In this document: positions 54,848-62,919 of the stretch, piece by piece | Numbering within the stretch: position 1 is the first letter of the stretch | Layout of the letters: each line of letters opens with the position of its first letter | Assembly (NCBI GenBank): GCA_900199595.1 | Contig: FZRB01000012.1 | Coordinates: 1 to 64,000, forward strand | DNA length: 64,000 bases | Direction: 5' to 3' | Source of the DNA: Lachnospiraceae bacterium | GTDB lineage: Bacteria; Bacillota; Clostridia; Lachnospirales; Lachnospiraceae | Program-made: the position numbers and the translations under genes | The notes under the pieces: generated by a model | Seen by the model: only the letters and a program-made list of their open reading frames with translations | Database searches by the model: none | What the model was told of the DNA's origin: nothing

Positions 54848-55990
54848 TTATACGTCAGACGGCAGAATCTCTTTGTCTTCTTTACCGGCAGCTGCCTCTC
54901 TCTTGTCACATTTTTCTATAGCATCATCAATGAACTTGATGAATCTGTCAATATTTCCTTCCTCCATACTCTTAAGAGAATTCTTCATCTTGTCATATAC
55001 GGACTTATCAGCCTTATAGCCTTTCTCCTTTACATATCCTCTTGCAAGATGCATCATGCCTCTTTCCTTAATCTTATGTATATCTATAAGATAGATGAAG
55101 GAATCAACTATATCGGAGTTCTCTTCAAAGAAATTAGCAAGAGAATCTATCTCACCGGTAAGAATAACAACATAATCATTATTATCAGGAGCAGAATCCT
55201 TGATAACCTCAACCAGCTTATTGAATGAAACCAGACCTGCATTCTCTATAATAAGACATCCGCCCTTAAGCTTTGTAAGAGTATCAAGACTCATCTTATT
55301 AAGCTGTTTAGCCTTTGTCTTAGCTATCTTATCTGACTTAACAAGTCCCAGATCATAAAAGCTTCTTGCGAAATCCTCTCCGACCTTAACAGTACCAAAA
55401 CCATTACGTCCGAGGATAACTATATTCTTAGGCATATCTGTATGCTTAATTATTGAATTAATAGCAACTGTTATATCATCTGATGTAGTAGGAATACGCA
55501 TATATTTCTTAAGATAGCTTGCTTCCTTCGGCAGAGCTCCTAGAGGTATCTCTTCACCGGTAACAGGATCAACAACCATCTTAATATTTCCGGACTTTTC
55601 TGCTGCAGCTTCAGCTGCTTCCTTCTTTTTGTCTTCAGCTTCTCTCTTGGCAGCACGTTCAGCTCTCTTCTTAACTTCCTTCTCGTACTTCTCCTGCTCA
55701 GCCTTCTCGCCCTTACTTATTTTTTCTTCTTCTATTCCTTCTTCTTCGGCAATATTGGCAAGAATCTTTTCAATCTTCTTGGATTCTTCAGTTGCCGGAG
55801 CTTCTTCCTGTTCAGATGTTTCACCAGCAGAAGCTTCTGCTTCTGAAGACGATTCTTCTCCGGTGTTCTCCGCCGATTCCTCGGTTGCAGTGCCCTCTTC
55901 GCCCTTACCTTCTATATCTTCTTTTTTCCCAAATAGACTCTTTAACAGTTTTTTAATAGCATCATATGCGGTAGCAAATGGCTTCTTCAT
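54848..55990 (-). CDS. Degenerate AAA+ (SpoVK/CbbX-like) protein with acidic N-terminal region
   Basis: About 380 aa from the ATG at 55990 behind GGAGGT. Residues 1-150 are highly charged and coiled-coil prone (Glu/Lys repeats). The C-terminal half follows the SpoVK/CbbX order: NIVILGRNGFGTVKVGEDFARSFYDLG, LKGGCLIIENAGLVSF and VVILTGEIDSLANFFEENSDI. The Walker A Lys-Thr is lost (GFGTVKV) and the Walker B ends IIENA rather than IDEA. It is probably a non-hydrolysing paralogue. Single gene. Confidence 0.75.
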   Translation of the reverse strand: MKKPFATAYDAIKKLLKSLFGKKEDIEGKGEEGTATEESAENTGEESSSEAEASAGETSEQEEAPATEESKKIEKILANIAEEEGIEEEKISKGEKAEQEKYEKEVKKRAERAAKREAEDKKKEAAEAAAEKSGNIKMVVDPVTGEEIPLGALPKEASYLKKYMRIPTTSDDITVAINSIIKHTDMPKNIVILGRNGFGTVKVGEDFARSFYDLGLVKSDKIAKTKAKQLNKMSLDTLTKLKGGCLIIENAGLVSFNKLVEVIKDSAPDNNDYVVILTGEIDSLANFFEENSDIVDSFIYLIDIHKIKERGMMHLARGYVKEKGYKADKSVYDKMKNSLKSMEEGNIDRFIKFIDDAIEKCDKREAAAGKEDKEILPSDV

Positions 55991-56177
55991 TTTCCCCAAC
56001 CTCCAAGTGAATTTCTAGTCGCAATACACCACTCCTATAGTATCACATTTCATATACATTTATCAAGACCGGCTTGCAAAGAATAAGGAAAAATTTTTGG
56101 TCTTTTTCTTGATTTTTATTTACAAAAGGTCTATGCTATTAATCTATTAATAAAAATGAAAGACAGAGGTGCTCAAA

Positions 56178-57050
56178 ATGAAACCTGTTAAAGAAGGAAA
56201 GGTACGTGAAATCTACGATAACGGCGACAGTCTTATCATGGTTGCAACTGACAGAATAAGCTGCTATGACGTGATACTCAAAAACAAGATCAGCAAGAAG
56301 GGAACTGTCCTTACACAGATGTCTAAGTTCTGGTTTGATTATACTCAGGATATACTTCCAAACCACATGATTTCTGTAGATGTCAAGGACATGCCTGAAT
56401 ATTTCCAGAATCCTGATTATGACGGAAACAGTATGATGTGCAAGAAGCTTACCATGCTTCCTATAGAATGTATCGTACGTGGCTATATAACAGGAAGTGG
56501 CTGGGCCAGCTACAAGGAAAACGGAACAGTCTGCGGCATAAAGCTTCCTGAAGGACTTAAGGAAAGTGATAAACTTCCTGAAGCCATCTACACACCTTCA
56601 ACAAAGGCCGAGATCGGTGATCATGATGAGAACATCTCTTTTGAGAAATCTATAGAAGTTCTTGAGAAGACATTTCCGGGCAAAGGACAGGAGTACGGTG
56701 AAAAGCTCCGTGACTATACACTTGCACTTTACAACAAATGTGCTGACTACGCTCTTACTAAAGGAATAATCATAGCAGATACAAAATTCGAGTTCGGTCT
56801 TGATGAAAACGGAAATATCGTTCTCGGTGACGAGATGCTCACTCCTGACTCTTCAAGATTCTGGCCTGCTGATGGTTATGAGCCGGGACACGGACAGCCA
56901 TCCTTCGATAAGCAGTTTGCGAGAGACTGGCTGAAGTCTGATGAAAATAAAAATGCCCCTGAGGATTGGGAACTTCCACAGGAGATCGTAGATAAGACAA
57001 TCGATAAATATTTATCTGCATATAAAATGCTGACCGGCGAGAATCTGTAA
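56178..57050 (+). CDS. purC: Phosphoribosylaminoimidazole-succinocarboxamide synthase
   Basis: 290 aa from ATG 56178 behind AGAGGTG; a GTG three codons upstream is weaker. GKVREIYDNGDSLIMVATDRISCYDVIL and PIECIVRGYITGSGW and the C-terminal DSSRFWPADGYEPG are typical of PurC. Makes SAICAR in purine synthesis. It faces purE on the other strand; the two are separated by terminators. Confidence 0.96.
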   Translation: MKPVKEGKVREIYDNGDSLIMVATDRISCYDVILKNKISKKGTVLTQMSKFWFDYTQDILPNHMISVDVKDMPEYFQNPDYDGNSMMCKKLTMLPIECIVRGYITGSGWASYKENGTVCGIKLPEGLKESDKLPEAIYTPSTKAEIGDHDENISFEKSIEVLEKTFPGKGQEYGEKLRDYTLALYNKCADYALTKGIIIADTKFEFGLDENGNIVLGDEMLTPDSSRFWPADGYEPGHGQPSFDKQFARDWLKSDENKNAPEDWELPQEIVDKTIDKYLSAYKMLTGENL

Positions 57051-57077
57051 TCCCTCATCCGTCAGCTCGGATCAACC

Positions 57078-57122
57078 AAAAAAGATGACAGTTTGAACCT
57101 GATTCAAATTGTCATCTTTTTT
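57078..57122. terminator. purC terminator (GATGACA/GAACC family)
   Basis: AAAAAAGATGACA ... TGTCATCTTTTTT around TTTGAACCTGATTCAAA; near-perfect 20-bp stem. Shares its scheme with 57123-57155 and 62405-62453. Confidence 0.85.
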
Positions 57123-57155
57123 ATGACAGTTGTGAACCTGGTTCGCTGCTGTCAT
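57123..57155. terminator. Second hairpin of the same family
   Basis: ATGACAG ... CTGTCAT with TGAACCTGGTTCG inside, followed by ATTTTTATT on the plus strand. Close to the purE stop. Confidence 0.6.
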
Positions 57156-57159
57156 ATTT

Positions 57160-57648
57160 TTATTCGTATTTACTGCTGACTTCTTCGTTAGCTTTGATGG
57201 CTGCTGCCTGCATCTTCTGTCTTTCTTCAAGGAGCATATCACGAGCCTCCGGATGCTTTACCGCCATTATCTCAAGGGCAAGCCATGCGGCATTCTTGCT
57301 TCCGTTTATTGCCACTGTTGCAACTGGTATTCCAGGTGGCATCTGAACTATTGAATAAAGTGCATCCTGTCCGTCAAGCACGGAACCTGAAAGCGGAACT
57401 CCAATAACCGGAAGCACGGTCTGAGCTGCCACTACTCCGGGAAGTGCTGCGGCCATTCCTGCAGCTGTTATTATAACTTCCGTGCCGTCCGCATTTATCT
57501 CTTCTATAAATTCGCTGAGCTGCTTTGATGCCCTGTGAGCAGAAAGGCATCTTACCTTCAGCTCTACTCCTTTACTCTTTAATATTTCTATTCCGGGTTC
57601 TACTTTTACAAGATCACTGGTTGAACCCATTATTATCGCTGCTTTCAT
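57160..57648 (-). CDS. purE: N5-carboxyaminoimidazole ribonucleotide mutase
   Basis: 162 aa behind GGGAGGGAG. MGSTSDLVK phosphate loop, SAHRASKQL with the catalytic His, AGMAAALPGVVAAQ and QMPPGIPVATVAI complete the class I PurE fold. It rearranges N5-CAIR to CAIR. No purK is visible nearby. Confidence 0.96.
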   Translation of the reverse strand: MKAAIIMGSTSDLVKVEPGIEILKSKGVELKVRCLSAHRASKQLSEFIEEINADGTEVIITAAGMAAALPGVVAAQTVLPVIGVPLSGSVLDGQDALYSIVQMPPGIPVATVAINGSKNAAWLALEIMAVKHPEARDMLLEERQKMQAAAIKANEEVSSKYE

Positions 57649-57894
57649 TTGATTGTTCTCCCTCCCTTAATGTATTGGAAATACAATGATTATAACACCA
57701 AAAAACCTAACTGAATAGGAATTTGTGAATTATTTTTTTAGCAACTGTGAACTACGTGTGAAACATGCTTTTCGCCAAAAGATGATGTATGATTTATGAT
57801 AAAAATATATGTTTTATGTTAAAAATATTTTCTTTCATCGATATAATGCAAAGTATACACTATTTATAAAAATCTATGAAAAAGGAGAAGCGTT

Positions 57895-58452
57895 ATGAAG
57901 AAAAATAATGGATTTTCACTTGTTGAACTGATAATTGTTATCGCCATTATGGCAATACTCGCAACTGTAATCGCGCCTGCTCTCATTCGCTTTATCGATA
58001 AATCCCGAAAGGCTGATGATGTAGCCGCTGCCAGTGTAATAAGTGACGCATTCAATGCCGCTCTTGCTGAAGAAACTGTATATGAAGCATTAACTGCTAA
58101 GATCTCTGCCGATGGCACAACTGCCGGAGGCTTCTATCCTGTAGTTCTCTGGTGTGCCTCCGGAGACAATGAATGGACTATTCGTGATGGTTATGATTCA
58201 GTGATAAAAGAGGTTATGGACAAGAGTTGTCCACCGCCGGTGGTAAAGTATAAGAAGGAAATCGATCCTGCTTCCTCCGGTACTTCAATAGTTAGTTATA
58301 TTACTTCTTGGAGTAAGTTCACTCCGGCAGGGTGGGGAGTAGCGCTTGTAAAGAATAAGCCATGTGTTCTTATTACAGACGGTACAACCGATCCTGCCAC
58401 TCCTCCTAATGGTATCTCTCTCAACCCGATTATGTGTGTTGATTATAAATAA
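57895..58452 (+). CDS. Orphan type II/IV pseudopilin
   Basis: 185 aa. MKKNNGFSLVELIIVIAIMAILATVIAPALIRFIDKSR is a class III signal: cleavage after Gly6, Phe as +1, Glu at +5, then the hydrophobic helix. The soluble part is unique, with Cys pairs (VLWCASGD, KSCPPP, IMCVDYK). A TATAAT box lies near 57840. No pilus assembly genes are adjacent, so it must use a system elsewhere or serve as a minor pilin. Confidence 0.85.
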   Translation: MKKNNGFSLVELIIVIAIMAILATVIAPALIRFIDKSRKADDVAAASVISDAFNAALAEETVYEALTAKISADGTTAGGFYPVVLWCASGDNEWTIRDGYDSVIKEVMDKSCPPPVVKYKKEIDPASSGTSIVSYITSWSKFTPAGWGVALVKNKPCVLITDGTTDPATPPNGISLNPIMCVDYK

Positions 58453-58485
58453 AAAAAGAGGTTCCTCTCTCAAACCTTTTACGCG

Positions 58486-60588
58486 TTAACGCACCCTGAT
58501 ATTCAGGGTGCGTGTTGCATTTAGAACTGCTATCACCATTACACCGACATCGGCGAAAATGGCTATCCACATATTTGCTATTCCCAATGCTCCGAGCACC
58601 AGACACAGAACCTTGACTGCAATAGCAAATGTAATATTCTGTTTAACTATAGAAAGTGTTTTTCTTGATATCTTCATGGCAAGCGATATCTTTGCAGGAT
58701 CATCATCCATAAGAACTATATCAGCCGCTTCTATGGCCGCGTCAGATCCCATGGCTCCCATGGCTATTCCGATATCAGCTCTTGCAAGAACAGGTGCATC
58801 ATTTATTCCATCACCTACGAATGCAAGTCTTCTTCTCTTCGAATCCTCAGCCGCCCCCAGACCTGAAAGAAGCTTCTCAACCTCTTCTACCTTATCTCCG
58901 GGAAGAAGTTCTGATTTGTAATCAGAAACTCCAACCTTCTGGGCTATAATTCTTGCTGCCTTATCGGAATCTCCTGTAAGCATTACAGTTCTGATTCCCT
59001 GACTTTTCAGCCCCTGCATAGCATTTGAGCTGGTAGACTTCAGTTCATCAGAAATCACTATACATCCAAGATACTTAATATCTCTTCTTCCTGTGTCAGT
59101 GCTATTGTTTTCCAGAACATTTTTTTCTGTCTTATCATCTATAGCATTTGATTGCTCCTTTTCAGCATTATTTCCAAGGAACTCTTCCGCAACATATACA
59201 ACAGTACCCTCATCATGCGTCTCCGGAACCTCAACTCCAACCCGCTTCATCAGCCTCAGATTTCCGGCATATATCTTATAATGGGCAGTTTTACCTGTCG
59301 AAATTTCCTTATCAACTGATTCTACAACTCCATCCGAAGATTCTCTGAACTTAACAGAAGCCCCGTCTGAAAACTCTCTATACTTTACAGAAACTCCATG
59401 ACCGGCTATTTCCTCAGCTTCATATATAAGATTGTAATTGATCTCATTTCCGAATTCATACTTATACGCTCTGATAACCGACTCAGCTATGGGATGATTG
59501 GATGAGCTCTCCGCATTTGCGGCTCTTTCCAGAAGATAATCTCTCGATACGTCGCCGTTTGTATAAATATTCTGAACCTCAAACACACCCTTTGTAAGTG
59601 TTCCGGTTTTGTCAAATACTATAGTATTCGTATCCGCCAGAGCTTCCAGATAGTTTGAACCCTTCACAAGAATTCCTTTTGAGGAAGCACAGCCTATGCC
59701 TCCGAAGAAGCTGAGCGGAACCGATATTACTACCGCACAAGGACAAGATATTACAAGAAATGTAAGCGCCCTCATAAGCCAGTCAACCCAGTCTCCCGGC
59801 ATACCCATCAGCATCCTGATGACAGGCGGCAGAAGGAAAAGTGCCAGCGCCGAATAACAAACTATCGGTGTATAATACTTGGCAAACTTAGAAATGAAAT
59901 TCTCCGTATGTGCCTTTCTCATACTTGAATTCTCAACCATTTCAAGTATCTTCGAAACTGTGGAGTCCTCAAACTCTTTTGTTGTTCTTATCTTAATCAT
60001 TCCTGTAAGAGATATACATCCACTGTATATTTCCTCTTCAGGATGAGCAGCTCTCGGAACTGATTCTCCTGTTAGTGCACTTGTATCCAGGCTTGTGTCA
60101 CCCTCAAGGATGATTCCGTCAATCGGAACCCTTTCTCCGGGATTTACTACTATTATAGAGCCTATCTCAACATCATCAGGATCTTCTTCTGTAATAGATC
60201 CATCCTCATGATATACATTTGCGATCTCAGGACATATATCCATCAGATCCGCGATATTCTTACGGCTCTTTCCAACAGCTATACTTTGGAACAGCTCACC
60301 TATCTGATAGAAAAGCATAACTGCTACGCCTTCGCGGTATTCACCGGTGGCTATGGCACCTACAGTTGCTATAGTCATAAGAAAGCATTCATCGAACACC
60401 TGACCATTTCTGATATTTTTAGCTGCCCTGAGGAGCACGTCACATCCTACTACAAAATAAGGAATCAGAAACAGAGGAAGTTCTACCAACCATGGCACTT
60501 CTATAAAATGAAATGTCACCGAGAAAGCCACTACCAGAACAAGTGCAACTATGCATCTGATTAAATTGTTCTTTTGTTTTTTGTTCAT
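58486..60588 (-). CDS. Heavy-metal P1B-type ATPase (Zn/Cd/Pb type)
   Basis: 700 aa, eight transmembrane helices. TGES (SALTGESV), the CPC metal site (VISCPCAVV), phosphorylation site FDKTGTLTKG, SSNHPIAESV in the ATP-binding domain, TGD and GDGINDAPVLA are intact. The N-terminal HMA domain is missing and is encoded by the small upstream gene. The ATP-binding domain carries an unusual insertion with a doubled YREFSDGASVKFRESSDG. Partner SmtB-like regulator upstream supports zinc/cadmium export. Confidence 0.94.
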   Translation of the reverse strand: MNKKQKNNLIRCIVALVLVVAFSVTFHFIEVPWLVELPLFLIPYFVVGCDVLLRAAKNIRNGQVFDECFLMTIATVGAIATGEYREGVAVMLFYQIGELFQSIAVGKSRKNIADLMDICPEIANVYHEDGSITEEDPDDVEIGSIIVVNPGERVPIDGIILEGDTSLDTSALTGESVPRAAHPEEEIYSGCISLTGMIKIRTTKEFEDSTVSKILEMVENSSMRKAHTENFISKFAKYYTPIVCYSALALFLLPPVIRMLMGMPGDWVDWLMRALTFLVISCPCAVVISVPLSFFGGIGCASSKGILVKGSNYLEALADTNTIVFDKTGTLTKGVFEVQNIYTNGDVSRDYLLERAANAESSSNHPIAESVIRAYKYEFGNEINYNLIYEAEEIAGHGVSVKYREFSDGASVKFRESSDGVVESVDKEISTGKTAHYKIYAGNLRLMKRVGVEVPETHDEGTVVYVAEEFLGNNAEKEQSNAIDDKTEKNVLENNSTDTGRRDIKYLGCIVISDELKSTSSNAMQGLKSQGIRTVMLTGDSDKAARIIAQKVGVSDYKSELLPGDKVEEVEKLLSGLGAAEDSKRRRLAFVGDGINDAPVLARADIGIAMGAMGSDAAIEAADIVLMDDDPAKISLAMKISRKTLSIVKQNITFAIAVKVLCLVLGALGIANMWIAIFADVGVMVIAVLNATRTLNIRVR

Positions 60589-60635
60589 TTTATTAACCTA
60601 ACGCAATAGTTTATCAACTACTGACTTATACATCT

Positions 60636-60854
60636 CTAGAAGAAAATCTCGAATTCGTCTTCAATCTTCTTGCAATTATCTCTGGCTGTCTTAATTACTT
60701 CGTCCGGATCAACACCATCCTCAAACTCAACCTTGCACTTAAGGGTCATAAAGCTGAGGGAAGCATCCTTTACTCCTTCAGTATTCTTAATAGCCTCCTG
60801 CATCTTTTCTGCACATGCTGCGCAGTCAACATCTACCTTATATGTTTTTTTCAT
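60636..60854 (-). CDS. HMA-domain metallochaperone-like protein
   Basis: 72 aa behind GGAGGAAT. MKKTYKVDVDCAACAEKMQEAIKNTEGV has the CxxC metal site in the place typical of HMA domains. It lies 47 bp upstream of the P-type ATPase, which lacks its own HMA domain; it is thus a split-off metal-binding partner. The acidic C-terminus (DEFEIFF) is common in such free HMA proteins. Confidence 0.92.
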   Translation of the reverse strand: MKKTYKVDVDCAACAEKMQEAIKNTEGVKDASLSFMTLKCKVEFEDGVDPDEVIKTARDNCKKIEDEFEIFF

Positions 60855-60968
60855 TTTATAATTCCTCCATATTTTTATTTGTTAAATACATTATTTATAG
60901 AAAGTTAAATGAGATTCTGAGCTTTACTTAAAATGATGACACCATCTTTTGTTTTCCTCAGAATCACA

Positions 60969-61307
60969 TCACTCTTCCAGATGTTCCATACCGAGATTAA
61001 GAATTGATCTCACATGATCATCATCCAGTGAATAATAAATACTCTTTCCGTCTCTTCTGAACTTAACAAGTTTTGAATCCTTCAGAATCCTTAACTGGTG
61101 GCTCACAGAAGACTGACTGAGTCTTAATATCTGAGCTATATCACCAACACAAAGTTCATTATCGAAAAGCGAATACAGAATCTTGATTCTGGTTGAATCA
61201 CCAAATATTCTGAAAAGCTCTGAAAGATCATATAAATACTCATCATCCGGCATAGCCTCACGGATCGCAGCTGCCGCTTCAGAATTAACTAATTTTTCTT
61301 CCTGCAT
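60969..61307 (-). CDS. ArsR/SmtB family metal-responsive repressor
   Basis: 112 aa behind AAGGAGG. LFRIFGDSTRIKILYSLFDNELCVGDIAQILRLSQSSVSHQLRILKDSKLVKFRRDGKSIYYSL is the winged helix. The C-terminal helix DDDHVRSILNLGMEHLEE holds Asp, His, His and Glu in the order of the SmtB/CzrA alpha-5 zinc site; only one Cys remains in the recognition region. It likely represses the HMA and P-type ATPase genes and itself until zinc or a similar ion binds. Confidence 0.92.
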   Translation of the reverse strand: MQEEKLVNSEAAAAIREAMPDDEYLYDLSELFRIFGDSTRIKILYSLFDNELCVGDIAQILRLSQSSVSHQLRILKDSKLVKFRRDGKSIYYSLDDDHVRSILNLGMEHLEE

Positions 61308-61334
61308 ACGAACCTCCTTTTTTATATATGTTTA

Positions 61335-61378
61335 TCTGTTCATATGTTCAATATACTACTATTATTAAATTCTGTCAA
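61335..61378 (-). promoter_or_regulatory. Promoter of the metal efflux operon with likely SmtB operator
   Basis: TTGACA (61373-61378), 17 bp, TATATT (61350-61355) on the minus strand. Overlapping downstream is ATATGAACA-N2-TAAACATAT, close to the ATATGAACA-type inverted repeats bound by SmtB/CzrA proteins. Confidence 0.65.
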
Positions 61379-61380
61379 CA

Positions 61381-61824
61381 AAAAAAAGCCTTTTTTTATT
61401 TCAAACTTTTTTTAATACTTTTTTATAATGTAGGTTTCTGATGTACTGTATGAAACCATATGACATGCTGATCACTCCATCGCGAAGCAATCCCGGAATA
61501 TTTTGATGTATTTTTGCTCTTTCACCACTATATCTTGATGTTTTTTCATATTTTTTCAGCTTTTTTTCTCATTTCAGGCTTATTTTTTGAGCAAACACGT
61601 TGTACAAAATGCACAATCAGACTTTCAAAAATCATACTAATCATACAAGAATTCTATACATCCTATACAATCCACTTCCAGAAGTTCCGTTAATTATCAT
61701 AAAAGCATCAGTTTATAATCCAAAATATTAACAAACTGTACGAAATATTACGAAAGTATTGCATTTTCATTACTTTTGTTGTAAAACATTTGAGGTGATT
61801 TCGAAAGGAGTAAAAAAGTATACT
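61381..61824. other. Long intergenic region, no supported gene
   Basis: AT-rich, with several T-tracts (61500-61580) and repeated TACAAA/TACAA-like motifs toward the exported-protein gene. It may hold its promoter and a structured leader, but no clear hairpin or ORF is seen. The open frame extends from 61759, but the ribosome-binding site and signal peptide point to 61825. Confidence 0.4.
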
Positions 61825-62376
61825 ATGAAACATATAAGATTACGTTTTGTTGCAGCACTGCTTACTTCAATAATGATCTTCGGACTTGAATGTCCAACAC
61901 TCAATATCAACGCGGACGAGCCGGTTCGTATCAACGAAGACCTCAGTCCGATACATAGCGAACTTAAGATAATACTTAATTACAATAACATAAAAAAGGC
62001 CGAAAGCCTTGAATGTTCAAAAAGAATCGCATTTGAATATGCTGCCAAGGATATGCAGGCTCAGCAAAGAATAAACGAAGAAAACGCGGCACTTCAACAG
62101 TATCTGCCTCAGAAGACTTACATTGGAAGCTATGAACTTACCGCTTATATCGCCACCGGAAATCCATGTGCTTCAGGTGTGTATCCAACAGTCGGACACA
62201 CAGTTGCCTGTAATTCACTTCCTATGGGAACACACATATATATAGAAGGCTGTGGTGAATACGTGGTAGAGGACACAGGCGGAATGGCCGACAACGTAAT
62301 AGATATATTTGTATCCGATTACGATACCGCAATAGAATTCGGCAGACAGATTGCCGATGTATATGTGCTTGAATAA
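61825..62376 (+). CDS. Exported 3D-domain (cell wall) protein
   Basis: About 183 aa from ATG 61825 behind AAAGGAGT. Signal peptide MKHIRLRFVAALLTSIMIFGL. A helical middle part is followed by the 3D domain: YELTAYIATGNPCASGVYPTVGHTVACNSLPMGTHIYI, then VVEDTGGMADNVIDIFV with the three conserved Asp residues. 3D domains are lytic-transglycosylase-like folds found in Rpf/MltA-type proteins, so it probably acts on peptidoglycan or binds it. Short member of the family without LysM or G5 domains. Confidence 0.88.
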   Translation: MKHIRLRFVAALLTSIMIFGLECPTLNINADEPVRINEDLSPIHSELKIILNYNNIKKAESLECSKRIAFEYAAKDMQAQQRINEENAALQQYLPQKTYIGSYELTAYIATGNPCASGVYPTVGHTVACNSLPMGTHIYIEGCGEYVVEDTGGMADNVIDIFVSDYDTAIEFGRQIADVYVLE

Positions 62377-62399
62377 TAATAATAATAATAATAATAATT
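62373..62399. repeat. AAT trinucleotide microsatellite
   Basis: Eight to nine uninterrupted ATA/TAA units starting with the stop codon of the 3D gene, followed by an A-run. Located entirely 3' of the coding part. Confidence 0.9.
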
Positions 62400-62404
62400 A
62401 ATCA

Positions 62405-62453
62405 AAAAAAAAAGATGACAAAAGTGAACCCGGTTCACTTTTGTCATCTTTTT
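62405..62453. terminator. Strong bidirectional terminator of the GTGAACC family
   Basis: AAAAAGATGACAAAAGTGAACC with its exact complement; a stem of over 20 bp with nearly no loop. The right arm overlaps the stop of the HD-domain gene (62444). Confidence 0.85.
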
Positions 62454-62902
62454 AGTATGTCGACTGCTTTCTGGTATTTTTCCAGCCTCTTCAGGTCGGC
62501 GTCCGTTACTTTGTCCAACCGTGTGAGGTCTGAATTATGTGCGAGATCTGCCAGCTTTACTTTTGTGGCTATCTCGTTTTCTTTTATTCTCCTGACATAG
62601 CTGTAATAATCTTCCAGCTTTTCCTCTTCTGTCAGTTCACCCTCCGGTGAAATATGTGTCATGTACTCTACAGCCTCAAGCTGTTTTTCCGTAAAACCTA
62701 ATACTCTCAGGTCTTCAATTGTCATATCAGTATCTTCAACAACATCGTGGAGAAGGGCTACCACACAGGTATCCTCTGTCTCCATCTGTTCAGCCAGATG
62801 AAGTGGATGATATATGTAAGGCAGACCGTTTCTGTCGGTCTGCCCTTCGTGTGCTTTATAAGCAACCTTCATTGCAAGCTTTGTAAAATGGGTATAAATC
62901 AT
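62444..62902 (-). CDS. Small HD-domain ppGpp hydrolase-like protein
   Basis: 152 aa. AYKAHEGQTDRNGLPYIYHPLHLAEQM and VVALLHDVVEDTDMTIEDL give the HD residues of the RelA/SpoT hydrolase domain, and VKLADLAHNSDLTRLDK the later Asp. There is no synthetase, TGS or ACT domain, so it is a small alarmone hydrolase-type enzyme (Mesh1-like) or related nucleotide phosphohydrolase. It lies 17 bp downstream of trpS. Confidence 0.88.
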   Translation of the reverse strand: MIYTHFTKLAMKVAYKAHEGQTDRNGLPYIYHPLHLAEQMETEDTCVVALLHDVVEDTDMTIEDLRVLGFTEKQLEAVEYMTHISPEGELTEEEKLEDYYSYVRRIKENEIATKVKLADLAHNSDLTRLDKVTDADLKRLEKYQKAVDILKR

Positions 62903-62919
62903 ATCATACCTCCACCAAA

